Shown here: one piece after another, positions 10,402 to 28,064 of the stretch | Layout: each line of letters starts with the position of its first letter | How positions within the stretch are numbered: the stretch's first letter is position 1 | From: Portulaca oleracea | Taxonomy: Eukaryota; Streptophyta; Magnoliopsida; Caryophyllales; Portulacaceae | NCBI GenBank assembly: GCA_029582165.1 | Contig: CM055887.1 | Location: 13,505,190 to 13,569,189, forward strand | Direction: 5' to 3' | Length of the DNA stretch: 64,000 nt | The notes under the pieces: model-generated | Databases searched by the model: none | Told to the model about the DNA's origin: nothing | Seen by the model: the letters and a program-made list of their open reading frames with translations, nothing else | Made by a program: the position numbers and the translations under genes

Positions 10402-12793
10402 TCAATAAATTTCACATCTCTACTTTCAAAAAAATCTTGAGTCTCCAAGTAATATAATTTCCATCCTTTATTTCCAAAAGGATAACCAACAAAAACACAT
10501 TTACGACTGCGAGAATCAAATTTATCGGTCGTCCTATTTTCGGCAAAACACAAGCACCCAAAGACTTTAATGTGATCATAATTAGGGTTTTCATTAAAGA
10601 TGACCTCATATGGTGTTTTCCAGTTTAGTAACTTGCTGGGAGTTCGATTTATCAGATAGGCAGCAGTTTTGACACATTCCCCCCAAAATTCTAGAGGCAG
10701 GTTTGCTTGAAATCTCAAGGCTCATGCAACATTTAAGATATGTCTGTGTTTCCTTTCGACCCTACCATTTTGCTGAGGTGTATTCACACAACTAGTTTGG
10801 TGCAAAATTCCATTGTTAGCATAAAACTCCTTCATGGTCCTAGATTGAAACTCAGACCCATTATCACTTCTGACAACCTTAACATGTCTCCCAAATTGAT
10901 TTGATCGTCTACGACAGTGAGAAAATAGCATGCACCACACGAGGTAGAGGCTCTGTACGGGCCCCATATGTCAACATGAATGATATCAAATAATCCTTTT
11001 GCTTTATTTTCACTAGCAACAAAAACATTCCTTGTTTGTTTTGATCTATAACACACCTCGCAAAACTCATCAATTTTACCACAAGAACTAGTACCTCGTA
11101 AAGACTTATTTAAAAATTGCACTATTTCTGTTGACGGGTGCCCCAGTCTTTGATGCCATAGACTTCCAAGCTGCGTTGCGTGAACCCTGGTTGCTCCTCT
11201 TTGCTGATTATAGAAAAAGACCCTGTCATGCTGCTTACCCGTACCAATCAAAGTCCCCGAGGTGCGGTCCTGCAAAATGCATGAATTTTTGTCGAATGAG
11301 ACTGTGCAATTTAAATCCTTACATAATTGGTAAACTGAAACAAGATTACAGTTCAAGGAGGGTCCAAATAGGACTCGATTTAAAGTCAAATTTTCTATCA
11401 GAACAACTTTTCCTTGTTTGTTGGCAACAGTTCTTGTACCATCGGGCAAATCTACTACCACAGACTGAATATTTTCAACATCCTTTAGAACAGTTCCATT
11501 ACCGGTCATGTGAGAAGAAGCTCCACTATCGATTAACCAAAGTGGTTCTAGATTACCTATTAGAGTTTCCCCAGTTTTGGACCGCTCTATTAAACTCATG
11601 ATTTTCACTAACTGATCTTGAGTGAAAGGTGATGACGAGGAAGACCCATTGACACTAGGCCCAAAAGATGCAGTGTTTGGGAATTCTTGGATGTTGCCCT
11701 GTATTTTCGCCGCCTGTACACTACCATCAGAAGTGGAGGATCCAATCGGTGTTGCACCCTCTAAGGAGGTGTAGTCGGCGCTAACAGCGGCAACGATACC
11801 CCGTTGTTGCTTGTACCGGTCAGATCCTCTTCCTGCTCCAGTTCTGCCGCCCCTTCCTCTTTCATTCTGGGAACGACCTCCACGAGATCCGCCACGGGTA
11901 CCCCAATTAGGTGGATATCCGATTATTTCGAAGCATCCGGTTATGTCATGTCTGAACTTTCCACAATGACTGCAGGTTGGCCTTTCACCGTTCAACTTCT
12001 CCGGTTGTGAACCAACAGAGAATGCCGCCGCGCCGCCATGTTCTTCATGTCCTCTAAGAATCTTCTGATGTTCTTCCTCCTGCTGTACGAAATTGAAAAT
12101 TTTATCCAGATGAGGGAGTGGATCCATGGCAAGTATTTGGCTCCTTAGATTTGAGTATCTCGAGTCATTAAGACCCATCAAAAACTGGTGAGTTTCTCTC
12201 TCTTTCTAGTAAAGCATCCAGTCGAGATTCAAGACCACAAGTGCATCCCCCCACAAGTGCACTTAGCTATGTCTTCGTAATTTCCGAGTTTCATCCACAT
12301 ACTTCGTAGTTTGGCATAAAACTCTCCCACATCTAGTGTTCCTTGTTTGCACGAGGAGATTTCTTCCTTAAGTTGATAAATTCTCGGAGTATTGGCAGTT
12401 GAGTACCTTCGGTTCATATCGTCCCACAGAACCTTTGCCGAGTCAGTATATGGAAGCGTAGAATGCAACCTTGGGTCTATTGAATTTTGCATCCATATAT
12501 ACATCATTGAATTCACTCGCTCCCATGCATCGAATTCATCACCTTTCTCAGTTGGTTTCCCAATTCTTCCATCGATGAACTTAATTTTGTTTTTCGCCTT
12601 CAAGGTGGTCTGTACAGACCTTCTCCAAAATTTTTCCCATTGAAAATAACTGAAGTTATTGATGCCCCCGAGCTCTTAGAGGGATGAATGTCATAGGGTG
12701 AGTCTGGATGGATAATGAATGGTTTTGGCTGAGGTTTTTCTTCTCTCTTTTTCAATTCCCCTTCTCCATCTTTGGGTTCTTATCATCACTCAT
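10399..12793 (-). pseudogene. Minus-strand Ty1/copia gag-protease-integrase remnant
   Basis: Reading leftwards from ATG 12793, the element has a UBN2-type gag (12603-12229: DAWERVNSMMYIWMQNS), a CCHC knuckle (CSHCGKFRHDITGCFEI), a protease with WLIDSGASSHMTG, pre-integrase WHQRLGHPS, and integrase [21 protein letters not shown] and [16 protein letters not shown]. Three lesions are visible: frame breaks between 12230 and 12180, an internal deletion in integrase after FLTVVDD near 10920, and a TGA at about 10720 where related elements usually have Arg. The integrase C-terminal part stops at the TA tract. RT, RNase H and the 3' LTR are absent. It is a different family from the array. Confidence 0.85.
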
Positions 12794-12819
12794 GATTGTG
12801 GATTTTGAAATTGGATCAA

Positions 12820-12832
12820 TGCTCTGATACCA
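12820..12832 (-). other. Primer binding site of minus-strand copia element
   Basis: TGGTATCAGAGCA on the minus strand is complementary to initiator tRNA-Met. It directly adjoins the LTR ending TTTTGTCA. Confidence 0.85.
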
Positions 12833-13105
12833 TGACAAAATTAAAGGGGGAGGAGTGGTATTTTGTGTGTCAGAGAGGTTAATGCCTCTGTAGTTCTCAT
12901 TGCCTTCTCTCAGGAAACATGATGCGTTTATATACATAAATATTGCTAGACTCCTAGTTTGACTAAAACAAGGACACATAGCAAACCTAGATTCCTGGTT
13001 TGACTAAGACAAGGACACAAAGCAATCCTAAATGAATACAAATTTGCAAAGAGACTAGGACTCTTGTTAACCTTGTTAACTACTTTGCTAATAAATACTC
13101 CAGCA
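12833..13105 (-). repeat. 5' LTR of minus-strand copia element
   Basis: On the minus strand the LTR ends AATTTTGTCA next to the primer site. It probably begins TGCTGGAGTATTTATT at 13105. A TATA box (TATATAAA) lies at 12926-12933. The outer boundary is inferred from the expected TG start and no second copy is present for comparison. Confidence 0.65.
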
Positions 13106-13215
13106 ACGCTTCGTATTTGACCAACTTCTTCTTATTCTTCTTCATCATCTTCATCTAATCCTACTGCTTCTTTTTCTCTTTCATCGCTGAATCACCTCGG
13201 CGCCCTCCTCCATTG

Positions 13216-13319
13216 ATGACTTGGTCAAGATCCCTCTCTCTCTTCTTACTCCTGCCTCTCCTATTCATTTCTGATCCTTCCCTAGCAGCCTACTTCGATC
13301 GGCGATTCATCGACCTCTG
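13216..13319 (+). CDS. Possible orphan first exon encoding a signal peptide
   Basis: ATG at 13216 opens MTWSRSLSLFLLLPLLFISD followed by PSLAAYFDRRFIDLW. It has a basic N-terminus, a long Leu-rich core and a small-residue SLA-A cleavage site, typical of a secretory signal peptide. The frame stops within codons, but a consensus splice donor (CTG|GTGAGT) sits at 13320. This suggests an exon 1 ending at 13319 and preceded by a pyrimidine-rich, 5'-UTR-like leader (13110-13215). No downstream exon was recognised and the following sequence is transposon-derived. It is either a gene fragment cut off by insertions or a chance frame. The gene family was not recognised. Confidence 0.3.
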
Positions 13320-13530
13320 GTGAGTTCCACCAGAATGCGAGAATTAGAGCAAATCAGATCCTAAGAGAGTGGGTGTAAAATTGTGAATTAGGGTTTTGCT
13401 TGAGAAAGTTGAGGCATGGACGAAGGCACGCAGTAGTTCATATTTTGAGCAGTGTCTGGCGCTTAATGTCGATTTAGACTAAAGATGCATTTTCTTTTAA
13501 TATTAATTATCAAGAAAAAAAGCTACAAAC

Positions 13531-13716
13531 ACCAACATATATTTTAATTGTTGGTATTGTAAAAATAATACCAACAACTAAATTTGTATTTGATGGTATT
13601 AAATTTTATTTACCAACAGATAATATAAGTGTTGGTAAACTATTAATAATACCAACATATATTTAATATGTTGGTAAATATGTACTTATACCAACAAATA
13701 ATATATCTGTTGGTAA
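13531..13716. repeat. Block of five ACCAACA...TGTTGGTA hairpin units
   Basis: Five consecutive 30-40 nt units each open with (T)ACCAACA or close variants and close with TGTTGGTA or GATGGTA, with AT-rich centres. Every unit could fold on itself. Such alternating short motifs resemble the subterminal transposase-binding repeats of CACTA elements, but no CACTA terminus is visible nearby. Confidence 0.7.
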
Positions 13717-13739
13717 AAGCCACCTTTTTTGGAGTGATC

Positions 13740-14770
13740 CATAGAGGTCAAAGACAGCTATAAGGACATCACTCAATTATCCAATGAGGGAAATTACAAA
13801 TTCTCATCCATACCAGAGGAAACACATCCTTCCCACACCCAATACACCACTTCTCAAAAACTATCGGTCCAAAAGTCCTCCTTACCAACAAAGGACCTTT
13901 CCTTCCTATACCAAATGTTTCGCCTCTTAGAGAAAGCTATCATAGAGGACCTCCAACAGAAAATAAAATAAGGACCTCACCAACTCTCCTGTCTAAAGGA
14001 ACTAGACCTCCGTGCATTACTAAAATTTGGGTCCCAAAGACCTCATTGCAACGATCTCATCCTTTGTCAGAGACCAAGAAAGGTATGGTTTCCTCTACTG
14101 CAGGTATGCCTCAGATACATTACCAGAGATCCAACCAAGTTCTGCAAATTGAAAATCAACAAGATTGGAAGAGTGACCTTAGGAGATAAAAGCCAAGACA
14201 AAATCCTAGACATTGGGAAGGTTGCGAAACAACGCTACCCGCACCATCTGAGGGGGAGCCTTCTATCATGAGGACCTCAACCTATGCACAAGCTCTCAAA
14301 TTGAGGGGGAGTCCTATCATCCCTCGTCCCTACATGTGGTCTCTCTCCTTTTCTCAGGTTCGTCAACTCACTGCATGCCTGGACCTCTGATGTCCTCACC
14401 AACATGTCCTCTCGGGCACCTCAAAATTTAAACTAGGCCCGGTTAAGACGTCTGACTACCTTTTCCATAGGTAATTCAGATTCTTGCTCTTTTAAAATCT
14501 GCGCAAAATCATTTCTCCTATCTCTCCTCCTCCCTCTCTCTATTTTGGACACACTCTTTAGTGCTTGTACTCTCCTGTTTCCTCTTTGTATGAAAGACAA
14601 AAAGGGAGCTTCCATGGCATGTATCCAACTCTTAAGGGTGTTTTTTTTTAATTACTTACTCACATTTGCTATGAACTATGAGTTGCTCTATTGTATGTCC
14701 TATATACATATGCTACTACTTGGTTAGATGCCATCCATGCAATTTTGTCTTTCAAACAAAAAGGGGGAGA
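13740..14770 (+). pseudogene. Degenerate Sirevirus-like copia interior
   Basis: No open frame remains. In one frame a KIWVPK motif appears near 14025, the kind of segment found between gag knuckle and protease in Sireviruses. The downstream part is noncoding, with recurrent AGGACCTC words. It ends in a polypurine tract AAAAAGGGGGAGA (14758-14770) immediately before an LTR. The assignment rests on the tract, the LTR and this motif. Confidence 0.45.
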
Positions 14771-14771
14771 T

Positions 14772-15579
14772 TGAAGAAACACAGCTCAGCTCTAAGGACC
14801 TCTACGACCACATCACTGAGGACCTCTACAGCGGCCGCAATACTTTTGATTGAAAGACAAAAGTTGAACATATAATTCAGGGAAGTTTTCAAAATATAAA
14901 TATCTCATATGCTCCCTATCATTATATATTCCCTATGATCTCTAATTGATTTTATCACCTTGCAGAATTCGAATCAAAAAGAGAAGGAGATAGCTGCCAA
15001 ATTAATCCTGATGATTGAAGATCAACCTCTAGAAGGAAAGTATCTACGCAAAAGGAAAGAAGCAAGAGAGGACCGTTTGAATCTCCAAGGATAAATAGAA
15101 GAGCCATCCTCTCCATTCGACTAACAAATTCCAAGCAAGAAAATCGAATGTAGGAATTTTGGTTATAAAATTCCGAGTTGTAAGAATATTGTGTGAAAGT
15201 ATTCTGAGTTGTAACCACTAGGGTATTAGTGGTGAGTTGTGTAACCAGTTGGTTGATAACTGTTGAGGACCTCAGGGTCGTGTAGCTAAAGTGAGTGAGT
15301 GACCTCGATCACTTTAGCGAGTTCAAGCCATTCTTCCTACCTCAGTTGTGAGGCCACTACTGCAGAAGTTCATTCTGAATCTTCTGCCTTTGTAAGCATT
15401 TGTTGAGGACCTCACAGTCCTTGACAGTGCCGAGTTTGTAACCTCCTCTCTTTTCTAGCACTTTAAGTTTATCAATAAAGAAGTATTATTCAGATATATA
15501 AGTGCTATTAACGTCCTTGTGTTGATTAAGTGTAGAATTATTTATACAACCCTATTCACCCCCCTATAGGGTTATTTCA
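14772..15579 (+). repeat. 3' LTR of Sirevirus-like element
   Basis: Begins TGAAGAAACACAGC right after the polypurine tract and ends GGGTTATTTCA. Near the end it has the CTATTCACCCCCCTATAGGG segment typical of Sirevirus LTR ends. About 808 bp. No partner 5' LTR lies in the window. Confidence 0.55.
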
Positions 15580-15599
15580 GGAATGATTCTAGTATCGAA

Positions 15600-18500
15600 G
15601 TGCAGTATTACAAAAAGATACGCGTGCAATTCATATTTATCTTAAAGGGAAAAATTCGAATATTGAGACTATTGTCTTGGGGATTTATGCTCCCGCTCAA
15701 GAAAGAGATAAACCTGGTTTTTGGGAACACTTAAAGCTTTTAAACCAAGTCTTTCATTTGCCATGGTGTATTATTGGTGACTATAACGAGCTCCTCTATC
15801 CTACTGATAAGAAAGGAGGGGTTATGGCCCAACAATCAAGAATAACTCGATTGACTAGGTTCTTTCAAGACATTAATGCGTCAGATATCACCCCTGTGGG
15901 AAGAATATTTACATGGAAAAAGAAGATCTATGGTCATTCTGTTTATGAGAGATTAGATAGACCAATTGCTTGAAATGAGTGGTGTAGCGTGTATACTAAG
16001 GCTTTTATTACACACATGCCTTTTTCTTACTCGGATCATAGTTATATTCTTCTCGACACCAACCCAAAATTGAGAGTTAAAAAGAATAGATATTTTCGCT
16101 TCAGTCAAAACTGGACTAATTATTTTCAAGTTAATAATATTGTCAAATCTGGTTGGAGAGAACACTTCCAAGGCCATTCTATGTTTAGACTTACTAGAAA
16201 ACTTAAAAATATTAAAAATGATCTGAAATCATGGAGTAGAACTTTCTTTCGAAACTTCAATATGAAGATGGAACAAAATGAGAAAACTCCTCATGATAGA
16301 GGATAAACTTATTAATGATCCTCATAATATAATTCTTAACCAATGGCATAATAGACTAATTGGTCAACGAGAAAAAAATGTTATTGTTCAACCAAAAATA
16401 TTGGACAAAATTTTCAAGAAAAAAAATGGTTAACTGAAGGAGAAAGAAATTCTTCCTTTTTTTTTATAGGGCGGTTACTTACCGTAAACGAAAGTTTACA
16501 ATCTTAAGATTTAAAGATCCGCTAGCAGTGTGGACTGAAGATGAAAAGAACATACTAGATAAGTTTATACAAGAATTTGAAAGTAGATTTACATCTGGAA
16601 GAGACAATCCTTGTTGGGAAAGAATTAACCTTCCTAAACATCAGGCTAACTTGCTCATTGTTAATGTTACAAAGGAAGAAATTAAAGAAGCTCTATTTCA
16701 AATGGATCCATCTAAAGCTCCTGGACCTTATGGGTTTGGAGACGTGTTCTTCCAAAATTATTGGGATCTGATTACAAATGATTTGTAATCGGCCATCCAA
16801 GATTTTTCCAGGAATGGTAAAATCCTTAAGGAAGTAAATCACACCTTTATCGCCCTTATCCCCTAGGTGGAAGATCCAACCTTGCCTAATCAATTTAGAC
16901 CAATCAGCCTCTGTAATACTGTTTATAAAATCATAGCCAAGATAATGGTAAACAGATTGAGGCATCTTCTAGACTCCTTAATCAGCCCAACTCAAAGTGC
17001 CTTTGTTCCTAATAGACACATTCATGATAATGTTCTCCTGACACATGAAATTATCCATAAGTTCGAAAAGTCTAATAGCAAGACACCATGGGTAGCTCTA
17101 AAACTTGATACGAAAAAAGCATATGATAGAGTTGAATGGAACTTCTTAACAGATGTTCTTAAATTAATGAGTTTTCCCATTAAGTGGATCAATTGGGTTT
17201 ATGAATGTATATCGACCATTTCTTATTCTGTTTTGGTTAATGACCAACCGCATGGTTTGATAAAACCCTCTAGAGGACTCAGGCAGGGAGATCCGTTATC
17301 TCCGTACTTGTTCCTTCTATGTATGGAAGTGCTTTCCAAACAACTTCATGATCTAAGCAAGATTAAAAAGAATGGAGTAGGAATTAAAATTTGTAAAGAA
17401 GCAACAACCATTCCGAGTTTATTTTTTGCTGATGGTAGTCTTCTTTTCTACAAAGTAAAGAAAGTGCATGCAAATTGCTTAAAAAAACTTTGGATAATTT
17501 CAGTCATTCTTCAGGCCAACTTATAAATTTTCATAAGTTAGTCATGATCTTTTCTTCCAAAACTACCAGTAAGAAAAAAGATATAGCTCAAGGAATATTT
17601 AATATTCCTATTAGACAATCGTTGGGCAAATATCTAGGTTGTCCAGCGGTTAGTGGGAAAAAAAGGTTGAGTTGTTCTTGCCAATTATTGAAAATGCAGA
17701 TAGAAAACTTTCTAATTGGAAAGTAAACACGTTATCAAAAGCGGGGAGAACAATATTAATTCAGACTAATTTAGAATCTTTACCTGTACATACTATGCAA
17801 TGCTTCCTAATGCCAAAGAAAACAGCAGAGCAACTAGATAGTATAAATATGAACTTTTTCTGGAAAAATTCTGGTAAAGGGATGCCAATGATAGCTTGGG
17901 AAAAAATTTGTAAGCCAAAAGACCAGGGAGGGCTTGCTCTTAGGAAATCTCATGACGTCAACCTAGCCTTTCAATCAAGGTTGTTAGAATCGGGATCCTA
18001 GTTAATTAGGATCGATAAATGTTGTTAGGATTAGAATCATAGAATCGGATCGAGGATCGTAAGATTCTACTACCATAGGAAAATATCAAATAAAGTTCTA
18101 CGATAGTTAAAATCTTAACATTTTATTCACTAGTAATGAAACAATATGTTAAATTGTATATCAATTGATCACTCCAATAAAAAAATTTAAATTGTTATGA
18201 CAAAAATAAAAAGATGATATTGAGCACAAACATTATCAGATTCTGGTAGGATCGTGGATCGAATCGCAGGATCGTAGAATTGTATTGCGACTCTAACATA
18301 TAATATTCAGGTAAAACCAAGATCGTACGTTCCTAACTACTTTAAGATCTTAGTAAGAGTTGGATCGATGAAGGATTTTTGGATCGTAAACTCGTAGAAT
18401 CGTTGATCCAGATCGGGATTTTAATAACAATGCTTTCAATGTAAATTGATTTGGAAAATTCTTCATGATGATAATAGTTTATGGGCAGAACAAATGAGAC

Positions 18501-20002
18501 TAAAATATATTAAGGATGAAAATTCTTTCAGTAATCAACTAAGCCTTCAGACTCTTGGGTATGGAAGAATTTGCGTAAAGAATTGAATTTTTATAAGTTA
18601 GGTATTCGTAGGAAAATTGGGAATGGAACCAGAGTTAAGTTCTGGACGGATAGTTGATGCCATCAAAATCCCTTTATTGACATTTGTAATTTGAGTGGTG
18701 AAGACATTGATATGACTCTTCTTGTTAGTGATTTCATAATTGATAAACAGTGGGATATCTCTAAGGTTAAAGATGTCCTTGATCCTAATATTGCTAACCT
18801 TATTTTTTCTACACCTATCCCTTCTTTTGATCAAGAGGACGAGATGTGTTGGGGTCTTACAAGTGATGGTATTTTTTCTGTTAAGTCTGCCCCTTGGATT
18901 TGCCATGGTATTAGTCAAAGAAACAATTGGGAGGGCAGGTGGATTTGGAAATTGGACGTCCAGCCTAAACTAAAAGCTTTTCTTTGGCAAACTTTTCAAA
19001 ATGGTCTTCCTCTTAAAGGTAACTTAGCCCGACGAGGTGTCAACTTGGATCCTACCTGTGCCATGTGTTTGGAACACATCAAAACTGATCAACATTTGAT
19101 CCATCAGTGCCACTTTACGGAGAAAGTTTGGAAAACAACTAAAGATCAAAATTGGTTAATCTCCACAATTGACTGACCATCTAATTATAGTATAGTGGCA
19201 AAGATATCCTTTTAAATCTTCATTCTTCTCTCCCTCCAAGTGATTTCAAACGAGCTACCTACCTTCTTTGGAGCATTTGAAGGGAGCAAAATGACTGCAC
19301 CTACAACAATTCCATCTTCAATCAAGTCTGAGTTATGATCCGGGCGAAAAAGAGTTTTGCGGAATGACAAGCTAGAAGTTCCTTCATTGCGCCCCCTTCT
19401 TCTTCTCTGTTTCGATGGGCTACTACCTCTCTGTCCTGTCACACGATGTACTTTGGTTGGGATCGCCCTAACCCTGAGTGGGTTAAACTCAACTGTGATG
19501 GCTCAGTTAATCAACTTGGGGCAGCAACTGGGTTCATCATACGTGACTATCTGGGCTGATTTCTTCAATGGGGGTCTCTCAAACTCCATTTAGAGCCTAT
19601 TCTCCTAGCTGAAGCCTTAACTCTCAAAATTGGGGTTCAACAGGCTCTACAAGCAGGTTTCAGGAAAGTCCAAGTTGAAAGTGACAACTTGTGTCTTATT
19701 CAGGCAATAAATGGGGTGTTTAAAGTACCGTGGCGGATTGATAGGACTGTTAGAGATATAAAGTTGTATTTACAACTATTTGAAGATTATTCGATTAAAT
19801 ATAGTTTAAGAGAAGCCAATATGGCGGCAAATTGGTTAGCTAACAGGGGTTCTCCACTTAAAACCTAAATGTTTGGAGTCTTAGCCCGTCTTCTGATCTT
19901 TGTTTTATTTTACTTCATGATAACTTATGAAGACACCTTACGAGAAGGGTCTCCTAAGTACCCTTCTATCACTCTTTTACCTGGATTCAAAAAAAAAAAA
20001 AG
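15600..20002 (+). pseudogene. L1-type LINE, defective, with poly-A tail
   Basis: Parts of LINE ORF2 appear in order. The AP endonuclease is at 15650-16300 (LPWCIIGDYNELL, RIFTWKKK, FSYSDHSYILL). Reverse transcriptase is at about 16520-17530 (FRPISLCNTVYKIIAKIMVNR, ALKLDTKKAYDRVEWNFL, GLRQGDPLSPYLFLLCMEVL). The zinc-finger RVT module is at about 18690-19176 (HLIHQCHF), and an RNase H-like end is at about 19470-19868 (VKLNCDGS, AEALTLK, EANMAANWLANRG). The RT catalytic box reads FADGS instead of FADDS. Stops and frameshifts are frequent and the middle is split by a 457 bp MITE. A tract of 13 A at about 19990-20002 marks the 3' end. The 5' start and target duplication are not clear. Confidence 0.85.
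17976..18432. mobile_element. hAT-type MITE inserted in the LINE
   Basis: The LINE reading (…VNLAFQ) is interrupted at 17975 and resumes at 18441 (CKLIWKIL). The 8 bp CTTTCAAT occur on both sides (68-75 of 17900s; 18433-18440), an 8-bp target duplication typical of hAT elements. The ends, CAAGGTTGTTAGAATCGGGA and (reversed) CATTGTTATTAAAATCCCGA, are inverted repeats. The interior is rich in GGATCG/ATCGTAGAATCG words and non-coding. A shorter relative lies at 46085-46254. Confidence 0.85.
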
Positions 20003-26911
<6,909 letters not shown>

Positions 26912-27160
26912 ATATTGGTCTCAACCCCTGATCTTTTATCGTCTGTTTCTTTAAAGTGAGGTGTTTTTTCTCGTTTTCGGAAGCTATTAGCTGCTTGTCT
27001 AGAACTTTTATGTCAGTCATCGTTTGAACGGCCCTGTAAATATTTGTAAGCATGTAGGCATGTTCTGTTACTTCGGACAACTGTTCCTGTGCTTATGTAT
27101 GGTTTGTGGTTGTGTTAGTTTTGCTTTTTGGTGTAGTATTTGCATGTGGAATCATGTTAA
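26912..27160 (+). other. Probable 3' UTR of the aspartic protease gene
   Basis: T/G-rich sequence after the TAA with TGTAAATATTTGTAAGC as a candidate far-upstream polyadenylation element. No canonical AATAAA was seen. Confidence 0.4.
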
Positions 27161-27189
27161 CCAAAAGCTAAGTTGAAGGCTATGTTATC

Positions 27190-27395
27190 AAAATTGTACT
27201 ACCCAGTCTGGTCGCACTAGTTCAACTGGTGACTAGTCGGCCCCAGTTCGGTTATTTGACTCGGATGAAACTGGTTGGAAGCAATGCCGAACTGAACACA
27301 GTTCAACTCGGGTAATGCCGGCTGGAAGTACTACTGAACTGGACATGGTTCAATCCGGCTGGGTTCCGGTTGAACCAGTTTATCTCTTTAAGGCA
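27190..27395. repeat. Degenerate GGTTCAA/AACCAGTT repeat
   Basis: Repeated GTTCAACT, GAACTGG, GGCTGG and GGTTGAACC words in alternating orientation, flanked by TATGTTATCAAAATT. It looks like a small non-autonomous element but its ends are not defined. Confidence 0.35.
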
Positions 27396-27700
27396 GTAAC
27401 ATGCAAAGAATTAACTAAGGGAAAAGAAAGCATTCCATTGAGGTTGTATATAGCCCGTATAATATGCGCCTGTGCCCAAGAAAGGCATTGAAGATGGTGC
27501 AATGATTCAAGTCATGATGCAATGATGACAATGTTAGGCTATAATGTATGATGATGCGAATGCATAATTGTTGGTAACTTGATGATGAATCGGAGACATA
27601 ATGGGCATGTTAGTAGTGGAGGTGGAGCCAGAGAGAGTTGGCTTGGGTTGAGAAAGAGACAAGAGACCTAAGCCGCGTACGCGTTCCATGCAAAGTAAGA

Positions 27701-27895
27701 GCAAATACAATGTGGAATTTTTGTTCGGAATTTTGATATCTTCTCTCTCTTACTCTCTCTCCTCTTATCTTTATCTCTCTCAAGAGATGGAATGCTTTTG
27801 TTAAAATAAGTGGTGGGTAGGAGAAAGATAGAAATAAGAGGAGAGAGAGGGAGAATATACTAAAATTCCAAACAAAAATTTCACATTGCACACTC
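27701..27895. mobile_element. Long imperfect hairpin (MITE-like)
   Basis: The left arm reads ATACAATGTGGAATTTTTGT and continues through TTCGGAATTTTGATAT into CTCTCT runs. The right arm is its near-perfect reverse complement, from GAGAGAG through ATACTAAAATTCCAAAC to AAAAATTTCACATTGCAC. The whole ~195 bp can fold into one stem with arms of about 75 nt. No coding capacity. Likely a MITE and a possible small-RNA source. Confidence 0.65.
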
Positions 27896-28064
27896 TCTAA
27901 GGCCGCCTTAGCGGTTGTGGGCATAGGGTTTTAGGATTAAATAAGGGTTTGTGAATTCTATGGTGAGTAAAGTTAAATTTTGGTTAATTTTAAAAAATCT
28001 GGGTAAGTTTGGATAATGGTTATATTTGGATAAATTTTAATATAGCTAAATTTTGGTTACATTT

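Noticed and set aside
11131..11601. 156-codon plus-strand frame
   Set aside because: Antisense shadow of the minus-strand copia gag-protease region, which has clear CCHC, DSGA and HQRLGH motifs.
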